Shown: positions 14,725 to 21,227 of the stretch, piece by piece | Layout: every line of letters starts with the position of its first letter | Numbering within the stretch: position 1 is the first letter of the stretch | NCBI GenBank assembly: GCA_900548285.1 | Contig: URKE01000033.1 | Location: 1 to 21,227, forward strand | Direction: 5' to 3' | Source: an uncultured Eubacteriales bacterium | Lineage (GTDB): Bacteria > Bacillota > Clostridia > Christensenellales > Borkfalkiaceae | Length of the DNA: 21,227 nucleotides | The notes under the pieces: model-generated | Told to the model about the DNA's origin: nothing | The model's input: only the letters and a program-made list of their open reading frames with translations | The model's database searches: none | Position numbers and translations under genes: made by a program

Positions 14725-15366
14725 TTATTTCGTGCCGAAAATACGGTCGCCGGCGTCGCCGAAAGCGGTGACGATGTAACCGTGTTCGTTAAGGGGCGCG
14801 TCCGCGTAATGTGCGACGTAAATCTTTACGTCCGGGTGAGCGGTGGCAACTCTTTTGATTCCCTCGGGAGCGGCTATGAGCGAAAGAAGTTTGATTTTCT
14901 TATATCCTCTTTCCTTGATAAAGTTAATCGCCGCAGCCGCGCTTCCGCCCGTCGCGAGGGCAGGATCGACGACTATGCAGGTGCCGTCCACGCAGTCTTT
15001 GGGGAGTTTGCAATAATATTCGTGCGGTTCGAGGGTTTCCTCGTCGCGATAAAGCCCTATATGTCCGATTCTCGCCGTCGGGAAAAGGGCGGTTAAACCG
15101 TCAACCATGCCGAGTCCTGCTCTTAAAATGGGAACGATGGCGATAGGTTCGGTTATCACCGGCGATTTGAATTTGGACAGCGGAGCCTGAATTTCGATAT
15201 CCGTGGTGGGAAGATCTCTGAACGCCTCGTAACCCATAAGCATTGCGATTTCGGCAACGATTTCGCGGAATTCTTTGGTGTTTGTCGTCACGTCGCAAAG
15301 ATGGGTTATCTTATGCGCGATGAGCGGGTGATTCATAAGCGTTACGTTTTTCATATAGTCCTGCAT
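14725..15366 (-). CDS. upp: Uracil phosphoribosyltransferase, copy 2 (diverged paralogue)
   Basis: 213 aa. It has the same fold and motifs as copy 1: ILRAGLGMVDG and the PRPP loop IVVDPALATGGS at 131-142, ending GDAGDRIFGTK. By eye roughly half the residues match copy 1. In the uracil-binding loop, the usual PGL before GDAGDR is replaced by TAF, and the middle region KDCVDGT also differs. It is on the same strand as uraA but is separated from it by a strong terminator, and it has its own promoter. The ATG at 15366 has AGAGG eight bases upstream; an ATG four codons later is a poorer choice. Probably a working salvage enzyme, possibly with altered regulation or base preference. Confidence 0.95.
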   Translation of the reverse strand: MQDYMKNVTLMNHPLIAHKITHLCDVTTNTKEFREIVAEIAMLMGYEAFRDLPTTDIEIQAPLSKFKSPVITEPIAIVPILRAGLGMVDGLTALFPTARIGHIGLYRDEETLEPHEYYCKLPKDCVDGTCIVVDPALATGGSAAAAINFIKERGYKKIKLLSLIAAPEGIKRVATAHPDVKIYVAHYADAPLNEHGYIVTAFGDAGDRIFGTK

Positions 15367-15379
15367 AATAATACCTCTT

Positions 15380-15429
15380 TAGGGATTCCATTCGTCATAA
15401 CTAATTAGTGATGACGAATGGAATCCCTA
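15380..15429. repeat. 50-bp near-perfect palindrome in the upp copy 2 leader
   Basis: Arms of 19 bp (15380-15398 and 15411-15429; core AGGGATTCCATTCGTCAT and its complement) surround AACTAATTAGTG, which itself contains the palindrome CTAATTAG at the same centre. Of 25 base pairs only one (15399/15410, A and G) is mismatched. It begins about five bases after the predicted transcription start of upp2 and ends directly before its ribosome binding site AAAGAGG. It could act as a two-fold operator on DNA or as a 5'-terminal RNA hairpin. It has no U-tract, so it is not a terminator. Confidence 0.92.
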
Positions 15430-15440
15430 GCATTTTTTTA

Positions 15441-15469
15441 AGTATACCACTTTAGCCGCGATTTTTCAA
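15441..15469 (-). promoter_or_regulatory. Promoter of upp copy 2
   Basis: Minus strand: TTGAAA (15469 to 15464), 17-bp spacer ending TGG, TATACT (15446 to 15441). It matches four of six at -35 and five of six at -10, with the TGn extension. Predicted start is near 15434. Confidence 0.78.
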
Positions 15470-15532
15470 GGGTTTAAGCGAAAATTTTTAAGTCGGATTT
15501 TTCGCGTCCGCGGCTGAAAATTCCGGCAAAAA

Positions 15533-15566
15533 CCGCCGCGGACGAAACCTTTTTCGTCCGCGGCGG
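15533..15566. terminator. Strong terminator after uraA
   Basis: A perfect 15-bp GC-rich stem (15533-15547 and 15552-15566, core CCGCCGCGGACGAAA) with a 4-base loop, followed on the minus strand by TTTTT and on the plus strand by a T-rich tract. It ends the uraA transcript and separates it from upp copy 2. A related half-site (TTCGCGTCCGCGG) lies about 45 bp further on, suggesting a decayed duplicate. Confidence 0.88.
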
Positions 15567-15581
15567 AAGTTTTTTTATTTT

Positions 15582-16991
15582 TTAGTCCGTAACTACCGAG
15601 TCGGGCTTTTCTTCTTCAACGTCCGCTTCGTTGTTTTTGCCGCTGTGAGTGATATAGTTTACGATTATACCTACAAGCATAGCGAGAGCAAGAGCGGTAA
15701 GCTGGAAGAGCGCGCCGCCGGTAAGAGCGTTTTTACCGAAGTCGAGCGTAACTCCGCCGATACCGATAACGAGGATCGCCGCGACGGGGTAAAGATTTCT
15801 GTGGTCGCCGAGGTCTACGTCTTTGAGCATCTGAAGTCCGCTTACGGAGATGAAACCGTACATTGCGATGCACGCGCCGCCCATTACGCATTTGGGAATC
15901 ATGTTGATGATTGCCACAAACGGAGATACGAACGATACGAGCATGCACATTATAGCCGTTGTTAAAATCGTGTAAGTGGAACCGTTTTTGGAAAGAGCCA
16001 CGCAGCTTATCGATTCGCCGTAAGTGGTGTTGGCGCAGCCGCCGAAGAACGCGCCCACAGCCGAGCCTACGCCGTCGCCGAGAAGCGTGTTGTGAAGTCC
16101 GGGATCGTCGAGAAGTTCTTTTTCAACGATGTTGGAAAGGTTTTCGTGGTCGGAGATATGCTGAGCAAGTTCCACAACCGCGATAGGAACGAAGAGAATC
16201 GCAAGGTTTCCGATCGCCGCGCCGTTGAGTTCGGCGGTTTTGCCCTGCTTTATCGCTTCAAGGAAGGTGAATTTGGGATAATCGAAGAAACTCTGGAATC
16301 TTAAGGGAGCGAAGCACTCTTTGATGGGAGTGAAGTCAACGATCTGCATTGCTTTGTAGTTCGTTGCAAGACCGATGCAGGTAAGAAGGATAGCGAAAAC
16401 AAGACCGACGCCGATACCTACGATGAACGGGATAAGTCTTATCGCCTTTCCGCCTTTCGTCGAAGCGACGACGATTGCGACGAACGTTACAAGACCTACG
16501 AGTATGTACCAAAGACCGTATTCCGATCCGCCGTTATACATCATCCAACTGCCCGCCGTTCCCGAGAGAGAAAGACCGATGATCGCAAGGATAGGTCCGA
16601 TGATTACGTGGGGAAGGAGTTTTTTAATCCAGCCCGCGCCGACGAATTTGATAATCAGCGCGATTACCGCATATACAAGTCCTGCGAACGTAACGCCGAT
16701 TATAAGCCCCCAATAGCCGTAGTTCTGACCTGCCGCCGTGCAAAGCGCGCCGAGGAAGGTGAACGAAGAGCCGAGGAATACGGGGCTTTTAAATCTGGTG
16801 AAAAGTAAATAAACGATAGTTCCCGCGCCTGCTCCGAAAAGTGCGGCTGCGGGATCGCATTTAAGCCCTGCGCCGGATACGAGAATGGGAACGAGCAAGG
16901 TCGCCGCCATAATCGCGATCATCTGCTGAAACGCAAACACTAAGTTTTTGCCGAACGAAGGTCTGTCTTTGATGCCGTAAACGAGTTTCAT
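15582..16991 (-). CDS. uraA: Uracil permease, NCS2 family
   Basis: 469 aa and strongly hydrophobic, with the 14-segment pattern of nucleobase:cation symporters. It carries FQQMIAIMAATLLVP at the first helix, SSFTFLGAL, VELAQHISDHENL (Glu274) and GGCANTTYGES (Glu326). The two glutamates correspond to the uracil- and proton-coupling residues Glu241 and Glu290 of E. coli UraA. It imports uracil for the Upp enzymes encoded nearby. The ATG at 16991 has AAAGGAG upstream. The ~185-base leader contains a PyrR-type binding loop, an antiterminator and an intrinsic terminator, so expression should fall when UMP/UTP is plentiful. The C-terminal tail is acidic and cytoplasmic. Confidence 0.95.
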   Translation of the reverse strand: MKLVYGIKDRPSFGKNLVFAFQQMIAIMAATLLVPILVSGAGLKCDPAAALFGAGAGTIVYLLFTRFKSPVFLGSSFTFLGALCTAAGQNYGYWGLIIGVTFAGLVYAVIALIIKFVGAGWIKKLLPHVIIGPILAIIGLSLSGTAGSWMMYNGGSEYGLWYILVGLVTFVAIVVASTKGGKAIRLIPFIVGIGVGLVFAILLTCIGLATNYKAMQIVDFTPIKECFAPLRFQSFFDYPKFTFLEAIKQGKTAELNGAAIGNLAILFVPIAVVELAQHISDHENLSNIVEKELLDDPGLHNTLLGDGVGSAVGAFFGGCANTTYGESISCVALSKNGSTYTILTTAIMCMLVSFVSPFVAIINMIPKCVMGGACIAMYGFISVSGLQMLKDVDLGDHRNLYPVAAILVIGIGGVTLDFGKNALTGGALFQLTALALAMLVGIIVNYITHSGKNNEADVEEEKPDSVVTD

Positions 16992-17078
16992 AAGTTTCTC
17001 CTTTTAAAAGTTTTCTCTTTTTGAAAAATCTCTCGGCTTCGCTATACCTTTGTTCGCCCGCCCGAACGGTTCCGGCGC

Positions 17079-17171
17079 AAAAAAAACGCCTCGCCGTTAC
17101 GGCAAGGCGTGATAAACGCATAGTAATAAAATCACCGATCTTGCCGATATCTCTGTATCGCCTTTAAAGAT
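17079..17171 (-). promoter_or_regulatory. PyrR-type attenuator in the uraA leader
   Basis: Minus-strand RNA, 5' to 3'. (1) A binding loop at 17171-17138: lower stem AUCUU / AAGAU, a 5'-side purine-rich bulge (UAAA), an upper stem CGAUA / UAUCG, and hexaloop CAGAGA (17155-17150), matching the PyrR consensus CNGNGA. (2) A terminator, ACGCCTTGCCG / CGGCGAGGCGT with loop TAA (17110-17086), then a run of eight T (17086-17079). (3) A mutually exclusive antiterminator pairing CGGCAAG (17146-17140) with CTTGCCG (17106-17100), extended by GTGAT / ATCAC. PyrR with UMP would hold the binding loop and let the terminator form. No pyrR gene is in this window. Confidence 0.88.
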
Positions 17172-17182
17172 TCATCGTACCG

Positions 17183-17211
17183 ATTCTAACACTATAATTT
17201 TTGTTTGTCAA
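17183..17211 (-). promoter_or_regulatory. Promoter of uraA
   Basis: Minus strand: TTGACA (17211 to 17206), 17-bp spacer ending TGT, TAGAAT (17188 to 17183). The -35 is perfect and the -10 is extended and matches five of six. Predicted start is near 17176, immediately before the PyrR binding loop. Confidence 0.88.
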
Positions 17212-17242
17212 CTGTTTTTTAAAAAAATTTCAATTAATTTTT

Positions 17243-17557
17243 TCAGTTCTTGTTCTGCTCTTCAAAGAGTTTGTTATATTCCCCGAAAACGCCGTCGATA
17301 ACGCGTTCGTCCGTAACCACGTCGAAACGCGAATCTTCTTCGCCCTCGTCCGTAACGGAGAACACGAGCGCTTCGTCCTCGTCCATTCCCTCGAAAAGTT
17401 CCACAGGCTGCATAATCACGTACAGATTACCCTCGAATTCCACCGTGGCTATCTGCGTAAAATCAACCTCTTCGCCGTCGGGCGTGGCGAGAGTTATTAT
17501 CTCTTCGTCGCCCTCTTCAAATTCTTCTTCGTCTAAAAAATCTTTTTCGTCGTTCAT
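17243..17557 (-). CDS. DUF1292 family protein
   Basis: 104 aa, very acidic. It matches the DUF1292 pattern: an acidic start (FLDEEEFEEGDEE), then ITLATPDGEEVDFTQIATVEFEGNLYVIMQP and, near the end, DEALVFSVTDEGEE. This small family is widespread in Firmicutes, often near the tRNA-modification or Holliday-resolvase genes (yrrK/mltG region); its function is unknown. Here it lies between serS and uraA on the same strand, with its own promoter. The ATG at 17557 has GGGAG upstream. Only an AT-rich weak hairpin separates its end from the uraA promoter. Confidence 0.92.
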   Translation of the reverse strand: MNDEKDFLDEEEFEEGDEEIITLATPDGEEVDFTQIATVEFEGNLYVIMQPVELFEGMDEDEALVFSVTDEGEEDSRFDVVTDERVIDGVFGEYNKLFEEQNKN

Positions 17558-17612
17558 TTTTCGCTCCCGTTTGTCTTATTTTTCCTTTCCGCCGGGCGGA
17601 AAAGCGAGCTGT

Positions 17613-17641
17613 ATTATATTATTGTTAATTCCTATTGTTAA
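17613..17641 (-). promoter_or_regulatory. Promoter of the DUF1292 gene, inside a 13-bp tandem repeat
   Basis: Minus strand: TTAACA (17641 to 17636), 17-bp spacer, TATAAT (17618 to 17613). The sequence GGAATTAACAATA is repeated exactly twice head to tail (17645-17633 and 17632-17620), so a second TTAACA lies too close to the -10 to serve. A short hairpin with CCGCCCGGCGG follows in the leader. Confidence 0.72.
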
Positions 17642-17712
17642 TTCCGCCGATAATCTCGCCCGTAATTTGCCGACGTTTATTTCGGCGTTCCGACATTACG
17701 GCGTTCCGTATT

Positions 17713-19002
17713 TCAGCGACGTTCGAGTTTCGTCTGTCCGCCCATGAAAGGAACGAGTACGTCCGGAATACGGATCGAACCGTCGGGAAGTTGCATCTGC
17801 TCGATAAGCGCGGGGAAAACTCTGGAAGTTGCCAAACCCGAGCCGTTGAGAGTGTGAACGAATCTCGTTTTGCCCGTTTCTTTGTCTCTGAATCTGGTAT
17901 TGTTTCTTCTCGCCTGATAATCGTTGGCGTTGGAAACGGACGAAACTTCTTTGTAGATACCCATCGACGGTATCCATACTTCTATATCGTAAGTTCTCGC
18001 CATCGAAGCGGAGCAATCGCCCGCCGCGAGTTTGGAAAGCCTGAAATGAAGCCCCAAGCCCTCCATGAGCGCGCAAGCCTTGTTTACGAGTTCCTCGAAT
18101 GCCTCTCTCGACTTGTCCGGATGAGCGTACTGAACCATTTCCACCTTGTTGAACTGGTGACCTCTGATCATTCCGCGCTCTTCCGCTCTGTAAGTGCCGG
18201 CTTCTTTACGATAGCAGGGCGTGTAGGCGAAGAACTTCATCGGCAGTTTGTCCTCGTCGATAATTTCGCCCGCGTACATGTTGACGAGAGCCGTTTCCGC
18301 GGTGGGAAGCATGAATTTGGCCTTTTTCTTCTCGCCGTCCTCGCTGTCAACCCAGTAAACCTCGTCGGCGAACTTGGGGAACTGCCCCGCTCCGTATCCG
18401 CAGTTGTAGCCGAGCATATGCGGGGGAAGAATCATTTCGTAGCCGTCTTTGAGGTGCGTTGCGACGAAGTAATTGAGAAGCGCCCATTCGAGTCTTGCGC
18501 CGTCGCCGCGATAGATCCAGTAACCGTTGCCGGAAAGTTTAACGCCTCTCTCGTAATCGATTATTCCGAGGTTGGTGCAAAGGTCCACGTGGTTCTGCGG
18601 TTTGAAATCGAAAACAGGCTTTTCGCCGAATACTTTTATGACTTTGTTGTTCTCCTTTTCGCCGGGGAGAAGGTCGTCGTCCGGCATGTTGGGAAGTTTC
18701 GCGATGAAATCGGTTATTTCCTGTTGATAAGCGTTGATTTTCGCGTCGCCCTCGGTGATTTCGTCGCCGATTTTTCTCATGCGGGCGAAAATTTCATCAA
18801 CGGGCTTGCCCTCTTTTTTATACTTGGGAATCTCGGCGGAAACCTTGTTTCTCTCGGCTTTTTTCGCCTCGATTTCGCTCATGAGTTTCTTTCTTTCGGC
18901 GTCGAGTTTAAGAATTTCGGCAAAATCGACGATGCAGCCTTTTTTGGCGAGTCTTTCTTTAACGAGTTCCGGATTTTCGGTGATAAGTTTTATGTCGAGC
19001 AT
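17713..19002 (-). CDS. serS: Seryl-tRNA synthetase
   Basis: 429 aa, the full family length. It charges tRNA-Ser with serine in the cytoplasm. An N-terminal long-helix coiled-coil arm (about 27-100) grips the tRNA variable arm. The class II catalytic core follows: PTAET (233-237, serine-binding TxE), motif 2 with CYRKEAG (263-269, Arg265) and RGMIRGHQFNKVEM, GIYKEVSSVSN, QARRNNTRFR, and motif 3 GSGLATSR (387-394). The motif 2 loop is YRAEERG instead of the common AGRDTRG, and LIEQMQ replaces the common LENYQ, so this is a diverged bacterial SerRS subtype; the key Arg and Glu residues are kept. The ATG at 19002 has AAAGAGG upstream. The leader is only ~40 bases and holds no T-box. Confidence 0.97.
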   Translation of the reverse strand: MLDIKLITENPELVKERLAKKGCIVDFAEILKLDAERKKLMSEIEAKKAERNKVSAEIPKYKKEGKPVDEIFARMRKIGDEITEGDAKINAYQQEITDFIAKLPNMPDDDLLPGEKENNKVIKVFGEKPVFDFKPQNHVDLCTNLGIIDYERGVKLSGNGYWIYRGDGARLEWALLNYFVATHLKDGYEMILPPHMLGYNCGYGAGQFPKFADEVYWVDSEDGEKKKAKFMLPTAETALVNMYAGEIIDEDKLPMKFFAYTPCYRKEAGTYRAEERGMIRGHQFNKVEMVQYAHPDKSREAFEELVNKACALMEGLGLHFRLSKLAAGDCSASMARTYDIEVWIPSMGIYKEVSSVSNANDYQARRNNTRFRDKETGKTRFVHTLNGSGLATSRVFPALIEQMQLPDGSIRIPDVLVPFMGGQTKLERR

Positions 19003-19047
19003 TTTTACTACCTCTTTAAGTACTTTAACCTTTTCTTTTATAACGCC

Positions 19048-19076
19048 ATTATATACTATTTTCTCCGTTAACGCAA
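19048..19076 (-). promoter_or_regulatory. Promoter of serS
   Basis: Minus strand: TTGCGT (19076 to 19071), 17-bp spacer, TATAAT (19053 to 19048). The -10 is perfect and the -35 matches three of six. Predicted start is near 19041. Confidence 0.7.
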
Positions 19077-19105
19077 GTTTTTAAAAATGCTTTTTCTTTT
19101 GAAAG

Positions 19106-19146
19106 AAAAAATCCGAGGGGCTTTTACTTCCGCTCTCGGATTTTTT
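19106..19146 (-). terminator. Terminator after the nuclease-like gene
   Basis: A 12-bp stem AAAAAATCCGAG (19106-19117) / CTCGGATTTTTT (19135-19146) with a 17-base loop and T-runs on both strands. It lies five bases after the stop codon of the nuclease-like gene and marks the boundary between the AT-rich accessory pair and serS. Confidence 0.85.
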
Positions 19147-19151
19147 AAAAT

Positions 19152-19673
19152 TTATCTTTTATCATCCTTTTCGCCTTGCCTGTAAACAACAATCGAATTC
19201 ATTGTTTCTTGCAGATTTTCACACACATCAATAGCCAAACCGAATTTATATCCATAATTGTATAAAGAATCTTTTTCGCCATTGTTATTACTGTTAGTAA
19301 GGGCTTTAAGTTTTGTTTCATCGTTTTCCCTTCCGGAAACGCTTTTATTTGTTTTGTTTTTTAATTCAATGACGGCAAAATTATTATCATCTATGCCACG
19401 CGTATGCATTATTACATCCGGAAAAGCCGGGGTGTTTGCGTTGATTTTTTTAATGTTATTTTTGTGTCGGTTATATTCGCAGTCAACATCGTAATCAGGA
19501 TATAAATCCGCAAGATACTGAGCGAAACGAAACATAATACATCTTTCGCACAACTCGTTTTCAATTAAAAACTTGTCGTTTTTATAAACCAACCTAAAAG
19601 CCTCTGCGACGTTATTTATTAACGTCTTACACTCTTTCATTTCTTTTTCCGTCATTTCTTTTGTTGAATCCAT
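19152..19673 (-). CDS. Small PD-(D/E)XK nuclease-superfamily-like protein
   Basis: 173 aa, no signal peptide. The N-terminal helical part has acidic residues (ENELCERCIMFRFAQYL, about 38-54). The core motif follows as FPDVIMH (Pro85-Asp86) and FAVIELKNK (Glu103, Lys105), then a helix with DETKLKALT and a strand YGYKFGLAIDV. This order (E, PD, ExK) is that of the PD-(D/E)XK fold, and it resembles a common group of small uncharacterised proteins with 'PDxIxHxRGxxxxN ... VIExK'. It may be an endonuclease or a restriction-fold protein of unknown partner. The ATG at 19673 has AAGGAG nine bases upstream, and it follows the leucine-rich-repeat gene by 15 bp, so the two are probably co-transcribed. 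Base use is clearly richer in A/T than in serS or uraA. Confidence 0.75.
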   Translation of the reverse strand: MDSTKEMTEKEMKECKTLINNVAEAFRLVYKNDKFLIENELCERCIMFRFAQYLADLYPDYDVDCEYNRHKNNIKKINANTPAFPDVIMHTRGIDDNNFAVIELKNKTNKSVSGRENDETKLKALTNSNNNGEKDSLYNYGYKFGLAIDVCENLQETMNSIVVYRQGEKDDKR

Positions 19674-19688
19674 TTTTATTTCTCCTTT

Positions 19689-21227
19689 TTATTTCCATAA
19701 GACGGGGTTGCCGTCTGCACCGTAATGCCAAAATTTATTTATTTCTTCCGGTTTATTTTCGCTGTAATAGTAATAAGTTGCGAATGGACTAAAATCCGGA
19801 ATATTATCATCGACATGATAAAGAACATTCCATTGTTCCTCCGTGCCACAATAATAAAGATTTCCGTAAAAACCTAAAAACGAATCTTCACCCAACTCTT
19901 TAACGCTGTCCGGAATAATTACGCTTACAGAAACACTATCGCCTTTTTCATACATTCGCAAATAAAAAGCATAAGGGGGGATTGATTCAACCATATCTCC
20001 TATAATTATCTTTTTCCCGACGTTTACATATTTCCTACTATTAAAAATCGGGTTATCTCTATTTCCTGCATGTTTGCAATTTATCGCGTTCCAATAAACA
20101 ACGTGTAAATTATCGCAATTGGTAAAAGCGTTATTACCAACATAAACCACGTTTTGCGGAATAGTTATTTCTTGTAATTCTTGACAATAACCAAACGCGT
20201 TATCTCCAATATAAGTGACGCCATCCGGAATGATAATATTTGTAAATTTGCAACCGACGAAAGCGCAATCCTCAATTCTTGTAACCGACTTCGGAATGTT
20301 TACGCTCACCAAGTTGCTACAATTTGCAAACACGTCATTTTTAATAATTGTCACGCCGTTTGGTATTTTCACACTTACTAAGTTACCGCAACCAACAAAA
20401 GACCAGCTTCCGATACCTTTAACTCCCTCTGGTATGGTTATATCGGTTAAATTTCCACAATTGAGAAATGAACCTCCGGCTATCCCGACGGCATTATTGA
20501 TTATGTTCGCAGAAGTGATTTCCTTGTTTTCAACACCAACCACCCAATTATCCACATAAAGCAACCCGTCGATTCGTGTAAAAAGACCGTCGTTGCAATT
20601 TAAAAATACTCGTTCTCCAATATTCGTCACGCTATCAGGTATCATTAAACTCGTCAGATTATCACAACCTGAAAAAGCTTCATCCTCGATTTCTTTTAAC
20701 CCTGCCGGCAATTGAATTTCTTTAAGCCGATCACAGGACGAAAACGTGTTATTTTCTATTCGGGTAACGCCTGAAGGGACATCAAAAGACTCTATGCCGC
20801 AAGCGCAGAACGCATATTTCCCGATTTGAGTTATATTTTGCGGTATGTCGATTTTTTTAAGGCTAGCGCACCCCTCAAAAGCATAACTAAAAATTTCACC
20901 GCTTGTTACCGTAACATATTTCAAAGATAAAGGCAAATAAAATGACCACCTGGAATACGAGCCGTATGTTTTACAATGTTGTGTTACGTAATAAGAGCCT
21001 TTTTCATACCACGTTGTTCCAAAAATGAAACCGAATGGATAAATATCCGAATCTGTTACAACAACATCTTTTCTATCCCCAACGAATGGGGTGGTTAAAC
21101 TTTCAAGAGACGAACAACCATTAAAGGTCGCCGTGCCGATTTTTTCAACACCGTCGGGGATAATCACACACTTTAACGACGTACAATTTTTAAAAACCAA
21201 TGCGGACACTTCCGTTAAAGAATCCGG
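19689..21227 (-). CDS. BspA-like leucine-rich-repeat surface protein (LRR_5), cut by right edge
   Basis: 512 residues are visible; the frame is open through the right end of the window, so the N-terminus and any signal peptide are missing. A GTG at 21209 is internal, because the LRR pattern continues upstream of it (PDSLTEV). About 15-20 LRR_5 units of ~23 residues follow, with the pattern 'L..I.IP..V..IG..AF..C..L' (for example SVTNIGERVFLNCND, GVKGIGSWSFVGCGNL). The C-terminal ~25 residues end in FWHYGADGNPVLWK, with no LPXTG, no cysteine-type anchor and no membrane segment. Such proteins are usually secreted or cell-wall-associated adhesins in gut bacteria. The gene is AT-rich compared with the rest of the window and is followed directly by the nuclease-like gene. 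Confidence 0.92.
   Translation of the reverse strand, partial: PDSLTEVSALVFKNCTSLKCVIIPDGVEKIGTATFNGCSSLESLTTPFVGDRKDVVVTDSDIYPFGFIFGTTWYEKGSYYVTQHCKTYGSYSRWSFYLPLSLKYVTVTSGEIFSYAFEGCASLKKIDIPQNITQIGKYAFCACGIESFDVPSGVTRIENNTFSSCDRLKEIQLPAGLKEIEDEAFSGCDNLTSLMIPDSVTNIGERVFLNCNDGLFTRIDGLLYVDNWVVGVENKEITSANIINNAVGIAGGSFLNCGNLTDITIPEGVKGIGSWSFVGCGNLVSVKIPNGVTIIKNDVFANCSNLVSVNIPKSVTRIEDCAFVGCKFTNIIIPDGVTYIGDNAFGYCQELQEITIPQNVVYVGNNAFTNCDNLHVVYWNAINCKHAGNRDNPIFNSRKYVNVGKKIIIGDMVESIPPYAFYLRMYEKGDSVSVSVIIPDSVKELGEDSFLGFYGNLYYCGTEEQWNVLYHVDDNIPDFSPFATYYYYSENKPEEINKFWHYGADGNPVLWK

Noticed and set aside
15496..15566. Second regulatory switch after uraA from the repeated GTCCGCGG segments
   Set aside because: The extra half-site is imperfect and lies downstream of the stop codon; a duplicated or decayed terminator explains it better.
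17635..19071. Plus-strand open frame of 478 codons opposite serS
   Set aside because: A shadow of serS, whose motifs are unmistakable. No ribosome binding site or recognisable domain on the plus strand.
19003..19081. T-box or other riboswitch before serS
   Set aside because: The leader is only ~40 bases, with no specifier stem or T-box sequence.
1..21227. CRISPR array, insertion sequence or integrase
   Set aside because: No regularly spaced repeats, no transposase or recombinase motifs and no terminal inverted repeats flanking a gene were seen on either strand.

Overview
The window looks like a chromosomal fragment from a Gram-positive gut-type anaerobe in Clostridia. The evidence is seryl-tRNA synthetase next to a DUF1292 protein, two Upp uracil salvage enzymes, a PyrR-type attenuator, lipoprotein SBPs with CUT1 permeases, strong AGGAGG ribosome binding sites, sigma-A promoters with 17-bp spacers, InlB_B-like and BspA-like surface proteins, and no sign of an outer membrane. 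The C-terminal 'GGC + hydrophobic segment + Lys/Arg tail' resembles proteins I associate with uncultured Clostridia (Christensenellales-like), but that placement is weak.

Region 1 (left edge to about 12.1 kb, all minus strand) is one long polycistronic unit of nine genes read right to left from an extended -10 promoter at 12116-12145. In order they are: an 848-aa tail-anchored surface protein, a sugar-binding lipoprotein, two CUT1 permeases, a glycosidase-like lipoprotein with a TIM-barrel appearance, a 644-aa tail-anchored surface protein, a 319-aa tail-anchored InlB_B-like protein, a secreted ComEC-like metallo-beta-lactamase-fold hydrolase, and the start of a GH20-like beta-N-acetylhexosaminidase. 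Genes overlap by 1-8 bp or are separated by tens of bases. An AraC regulator (12222-13163) is divergent from this unit. The whole resembles a Gram-positive polysaccharide utilisation locus for an amino-sugar-containing glycan. No transporter ATPase is present, which is usual for CUT1 systems that share one ATPase.

Region 2 (13.2-19.1 kb) is housekeeping: a bidirectional terminator, tRNA-Leu(UAA), upp copy 1, a divergent DUF523 gene, upp copy 2, the uracil permease uraA with a three-state PyrR attenuator, a DUF1292 gene and serS. upp copy 2 has its own promoter and a nearly perfect 50-bp palindrome beginning about five bases after the predicted transcription start.

Region 3 (19.1 kb to the right edge) is visibly more AT-rich. 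It carries a BspA-like leucine-rich-repeat protein, cut by the window edge, followed by a small PD-(D/E)XK nuclease-like protein. It looks acquired.

The most interesting points are the repeated surface-protein architecture (a shared ~100-residue tandem domain plus a cysteine-containing C-terminal signal), the secreted MBL-fold enzyme inside a sugar operon, the uraA attenuator, and the upp2 leader palindrome. All functional statements are read from sequence by eye; no database search was run.
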